In this document: one piece after another, positions 6,014 through 7,956 of the stretch
Numbering within the stretch: the first letter of the stretch is position 1
How the letters are laid out: each line of letters starts with the position of its first letter
Assembly: GCA_017880985.1 (NCBI GenBank)
Contig: JADGRK010000101.1
Location: forward strand, 1-7,956
Direction: 5' to 3'
Length of the DNA: 7,956 nt
Source of the DNA: Rhodoferax sp.
Lineage (GTDB): Bacteria; Pseudomonadota; Gammaproteobacteria; Burkholderiales; Burkholderiaceae_C
Notes under the pieces: generated by a model
The model's database searches: none
What the model was told of the DNA's origin: nothing
What the model saw: the letters and a program-made list of their open reading frames with translations, nothing else
Made by a program: the position numbers and the translations under genes

Positions 6014-7288
6014 ATGGTGACTCAAAAAGCAAGAGCGTTCGTTCGACGGCTCGGACCCGGCCTCATCACGGGGGCGGCCGACGATGACCCCAGCGGCATC
6101 GCCACCTACTCGCAGGCCGGCTCCCAGTTTCGGTTCGCCCTGGTCTGGACGCTGCTGATTACCACGCCACTCATGATTGGCATCCAGATGCTCTCAGCCC
6201 GCATCGGATGGGTGACGGGAGAAGGTCTTGCCGCCAATATCAACAAGATGTTTCCGCGCTGGTTGACGATAACGTTGGTCGGTCTGCTGGTGGTCGCCAA
6301 TACCATCAACATCGCGGCCGACATTGGTGCCATGGCTGAGGCCGTGCGGCTTTTGGTCGGCGGTCCGCTGGCACTTTACATGCTTGGTTTTGGCGCGGTG
6401 TGTATCGCGACTCAGGTGTTCTTCTCGTATGAACGCACGGTTCGCATCCTGAAGTGGCTCACGCTGGCCCTGTTTGCTTACGTTGCTGTGATTTTGACCG
6501 CGCACGTTCCATGGCGCCAGGCGATCTCTGAATCCTTGCATCCCTGGGCGTTTTTTCCTAAAGATGTCTCGCTCAAGGGTTACACCGCGATGGTGGTTGC
6601 CGTGCTGGGAACCACCATCAGCCCTTACCTGTTTTTCTGGCAAGCGGCGCAGGAGGTGGAGGATAGCTATCGCAGACCTGAGTCGCAAGCGCTTCGGCAG
6701 CACCCGGAATACGCCGCAGAGCATTTGTCCCGTATCAAACAGGACACCTATGTCGGGATGTCGTTTTCCAATGTCATCGCCCTGTGCATCGTGATTGCAA
6801 CTGCGGTGACCCTGAATATGCAGGGTATCACTGACATACAGACTTCATCCCAGGCCGCGCAAGCCCTCAGGCCGGTAGCTGGCGAATTTGCGTTCGCGGT
6901 CTTTGCTTTGGGAATTGTCGGAACCGGGCTTCTCGCCGTGCCGGTGCTGGCAGGTTCTGCCGCCTACGCAGTCAGCGAGCTTTATGGCTGGAAGGCCAGC
7001 CTGTCCCATGGGTTCCACGAAGCGCGGGGCTTCTATCTCATCATCATTGCCGCCACCGGGATCGGCACGGTCATGGGCTACCTCCAGGTTGACCCTATCA
7101 AGGCACTGGTTTGGAGCGCCATTGTCAACGGGGTCATTTCGGTGCCAATCATGGCCGCGTTGATGTGGATTGGTCAGTCGGAACGTCTGATGGGCAAGTA
7201 CACGATTACCCAACGTCATCGCTTCTTCGGCTGGGCGGCCACGGTCGTTATGGCAGTTGCCGTGGTGTTGATGTTTGCGACGAGTTGA
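6014..7288 (+). CDS. NRAMP-family divalent metal transporter with non-canonical metal site, 424 aa
   Basis: This is an inner-membrane transporter of the NRAMP/SLC11 family with about 11 hydrophobic helices. TM1 carries GPGLITGAADDDPSGIATY (residues 14-32) and TM6 carries LGTTISPYLFFW (198-209). Canonical Mn/Fe NRAMPs have DPGN in TM1 and A-x-x-M-P-H in TM6; here they read D25-P-S-G28 and T200-T-I-S203-P-Y205, so the Asn, the metal-binding Met and the adjacent His are all replaced. The Met is known to favour transition metals over Ca2+ and Mg2+, so loss of it suggests another substrate, perhaps Mg2+ as in NRAMP-related Mg transporters. A charged loop (about 213-245) joins TM6 and TM7. The gene follows an unusually structured 329-base leader and is followed 59 bases later by pyruvate kinase. 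I avoid the symbol mntH because the site differs. Confidence 0.9.
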   Translation: MVTQKARAFVRRLGPGLITGAADDDPSGIATYSQAGSQFRFALVWTLLITTPLMIGIQMLSARIGWVTGEGLAANINKMFPRWLTITLVGLLVVANTINIAADIGAMAEAVRLLVGGPLALYMLGFGAVCIATQVFFSYERTVRILKWLTLALFAYVAVILTAHVPWRQAISESLHPWAFFPKDVSLKGYTAMVVAVLGTTISPYLFFWQAAQEVEDSYRRPESQALRQHPEYAAEHLSRIKQDTYVGMSFSNVIALCIVIATAVTLNMQGITDIQTSSQAAQALRPVAGEFAFAVFALGIVGTGLLAVPVLAGSAAYAVSELYGWKASLSHGFHEARGFYLIIIAATGIGTVMGYLQVDPIKALVWSAIVNGVISVPIMAALMWIGQSERLMGKYTITQRHRFFGWAATVVMAVAVVLMFATS

Positions 7289-7334
7289 TGCTGCGATGTA
7301 ACCAGTTCCGTGTGAAAATGGAAACTTAATTACC

Positions 7335-7340
7335 AGGAGA
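7335..7340 (+). promoter_or_regulatory. Ribosome binding site of pyruvate kinase
   Basis: AGGAGA lies 7 bases before ATG 7348. The 59-base gap between the transporter and this gene shows no clear promoter or strong terminator; the only stem is a weak TTCC/GGAA, so read-through from the transporter is possible. Confidence 0.75.
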
Positions 7341-7347
7341 CTCTGCC

Positions 7348-7956
7348 ATGCCCCGTCGCGCCACCAAAATTGTCGCCACCCTTGGCCCTGCTTCCAGTGA
7401 CCCCGCGCTGGTGGAGCAGATGATTCGCGCTGGCGTCAACGTGGTGCGCCTTAATTTCAGCCACGGCACGGCGCAAGACCATATTGACCGGGCGCACATG
7501 GTGCGTGAGGCGGCCAAACGCGCCGGGCGCGAGGTGGCCATCATGGCTGACTTACAGGGTCCGAAAATCCGGGTCGGCAAGTTTGCCGACGGCAAGGTGA
7601 TGTTGGCGCCCGGACAAAAATTTGTGCTCGATGCTGCGCGCACCGAGCCCGGCGATATTGAGGCCGTCGGGCTGGACTACAAGGCGTTGCCGCGTGAGGT
7701 CAAAGCCGGTGACGTTCTCTTGCTCAATGACGGCTTGATTGTGATTACGGTCGATAGCGTCCAGGGCGCGGCAATTTACACCACGGTCAAGCTCGGTGGC
7801 GAGTTGAGGGACAACAAGGGCATCAACAAGCAGGGTGGCGGGCTGACAGCTCCGGCATTGACGGCCAAGGACATGGAGGACATCCGTACCGCCATGGGTT
7901 TTCAGGCGGACTATGTGGCGGTGAGCTTCCCCAAGAATGCCACCGACATGGAAATG
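7348..7956 (+). CDS. pyk: Pyruvate kinase, PykA type (N-terminal 203 residues; runs off the window)
   Basis: This glycolytic enzyme transfers phosphate from phosphoenolpyruvate to ADP in the cytoplasm and needs Mg2+. The N-terminus RRATKIVATLGPASSD, the active-site strand VVRLNFSHG (R34, N36, S38, H39) and ADLQGPKIRVGKF (residues 67-79) are diagnostic. The B domain follows (GDVLLLNDGLIVITV and KLGGELRDNKGINKQGGGL), and the chain returns to the barrel at DYVAVSFPKNATDM. The NKGINKQGGGL and VSFPK pattern resembles E. coli PykA rather than PykF from memory. The catalytic Lys-Ile-Glu segment and the C-terminal domain lie beyond the window. Start ATG has AGGAGA 7 bases upstream. It may be co-transcribed with the transporter, but its own promoter cannot be excluded. 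Confidence 0.95.
   Translation, partial: MPRRATKIVATLGPASSDPALVEQMIRAGVNVVRLNFSHGTAQDHIDRAHMVREAAKRAGREVAIMADLQGPKIRVGKFADGKVMLAPGQKFVLDAARTEPGDIEAVGLDYKALPREVKAGDVLLLNDGLIVITVDSVQGAAIYTTVKLGGELRDNKGINKQGGGLTAPALTAKDMEDIRTAMGFQADYVAVSFPKNATDMEM

Noticed and set aside
7326..7643. 105-codon - strand frame at the right end
   Set aside because: It is the shadow of the pyruvate kinase gene, whose + strand frame is diagnostic and runs off the window.

Overview
The window reads as chromosomal DNA of a GC-rich betaproteobacterium. My best guess is the order Burkholderiales, near Comamonadaceae (Rhodoferax/Polaromonas-like). That rests on codon style, a PykA-type pyruvate kinase and a dipeptide-type ABC cassette followed by amide hydrolases; it is an inference, not a database match. 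All recognised genes lie on the + strand, and I found no mobile elements, CRISPR arrays, tRNAs or rRNAs.

Region 1 (1-5684) looks like one catabolic operon. It opens with the 3' part of a DppF/OppF-type ABC ATPase (3-977). Next come a periplasmic family-5 solute-binding protein with a twin-arginine-like signal (1049-2542), an amidase-signature hydrolase (about 2533-3936), an alpha/beta hydrolase (3936-4646) and an S58/P1-family N-terminal-nucleophile hydrolase related to DmpA and NylC (4671-5684). The catalytic residues of all three hydrolases are visible. The simplest reading is uptake of a peptide or amide compound by the ABC system, then cytoplasmic cleavage of amide/ester bonds. The substrate cannot be read from the sequence. 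Permeases are not in the window and are presumably upstream.

Region 2 (5685-6013) is a 329-base gap and the most interesting part. It holds a TACAAT -10-like box, a 15-codon leader ORF (MDSDSSWPPVSLIRV, 5777-5824) and a dense set of mutually exclusive complementary segments reminiscent of an attenuator or riboswitch. It also has a C(UUCG)G hairpin, an AT-rich tract, a final hairpin and a good Shine-Dalgarno. I propose a cis-acting, leader-peptide-linked control element for the metal transporter that follows.

Region 3 (6014-7956) carries an 11-helix NRAMP-family transporter (6014-7288) whose metal-site motifs depart from the canonical ones: DPSG instead of DPGN, and T-x-x-S-P-Y instead of A-x-x-M-P-H. 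This argues against a standard Mn/Fe transporter and leaves Mg2+ as a candidate. After 59 bases comes the first 203 codons of a PykA-type pyruvate kinase (7348 to the window end), a Mg2+-dependent glycolytic enzyme.
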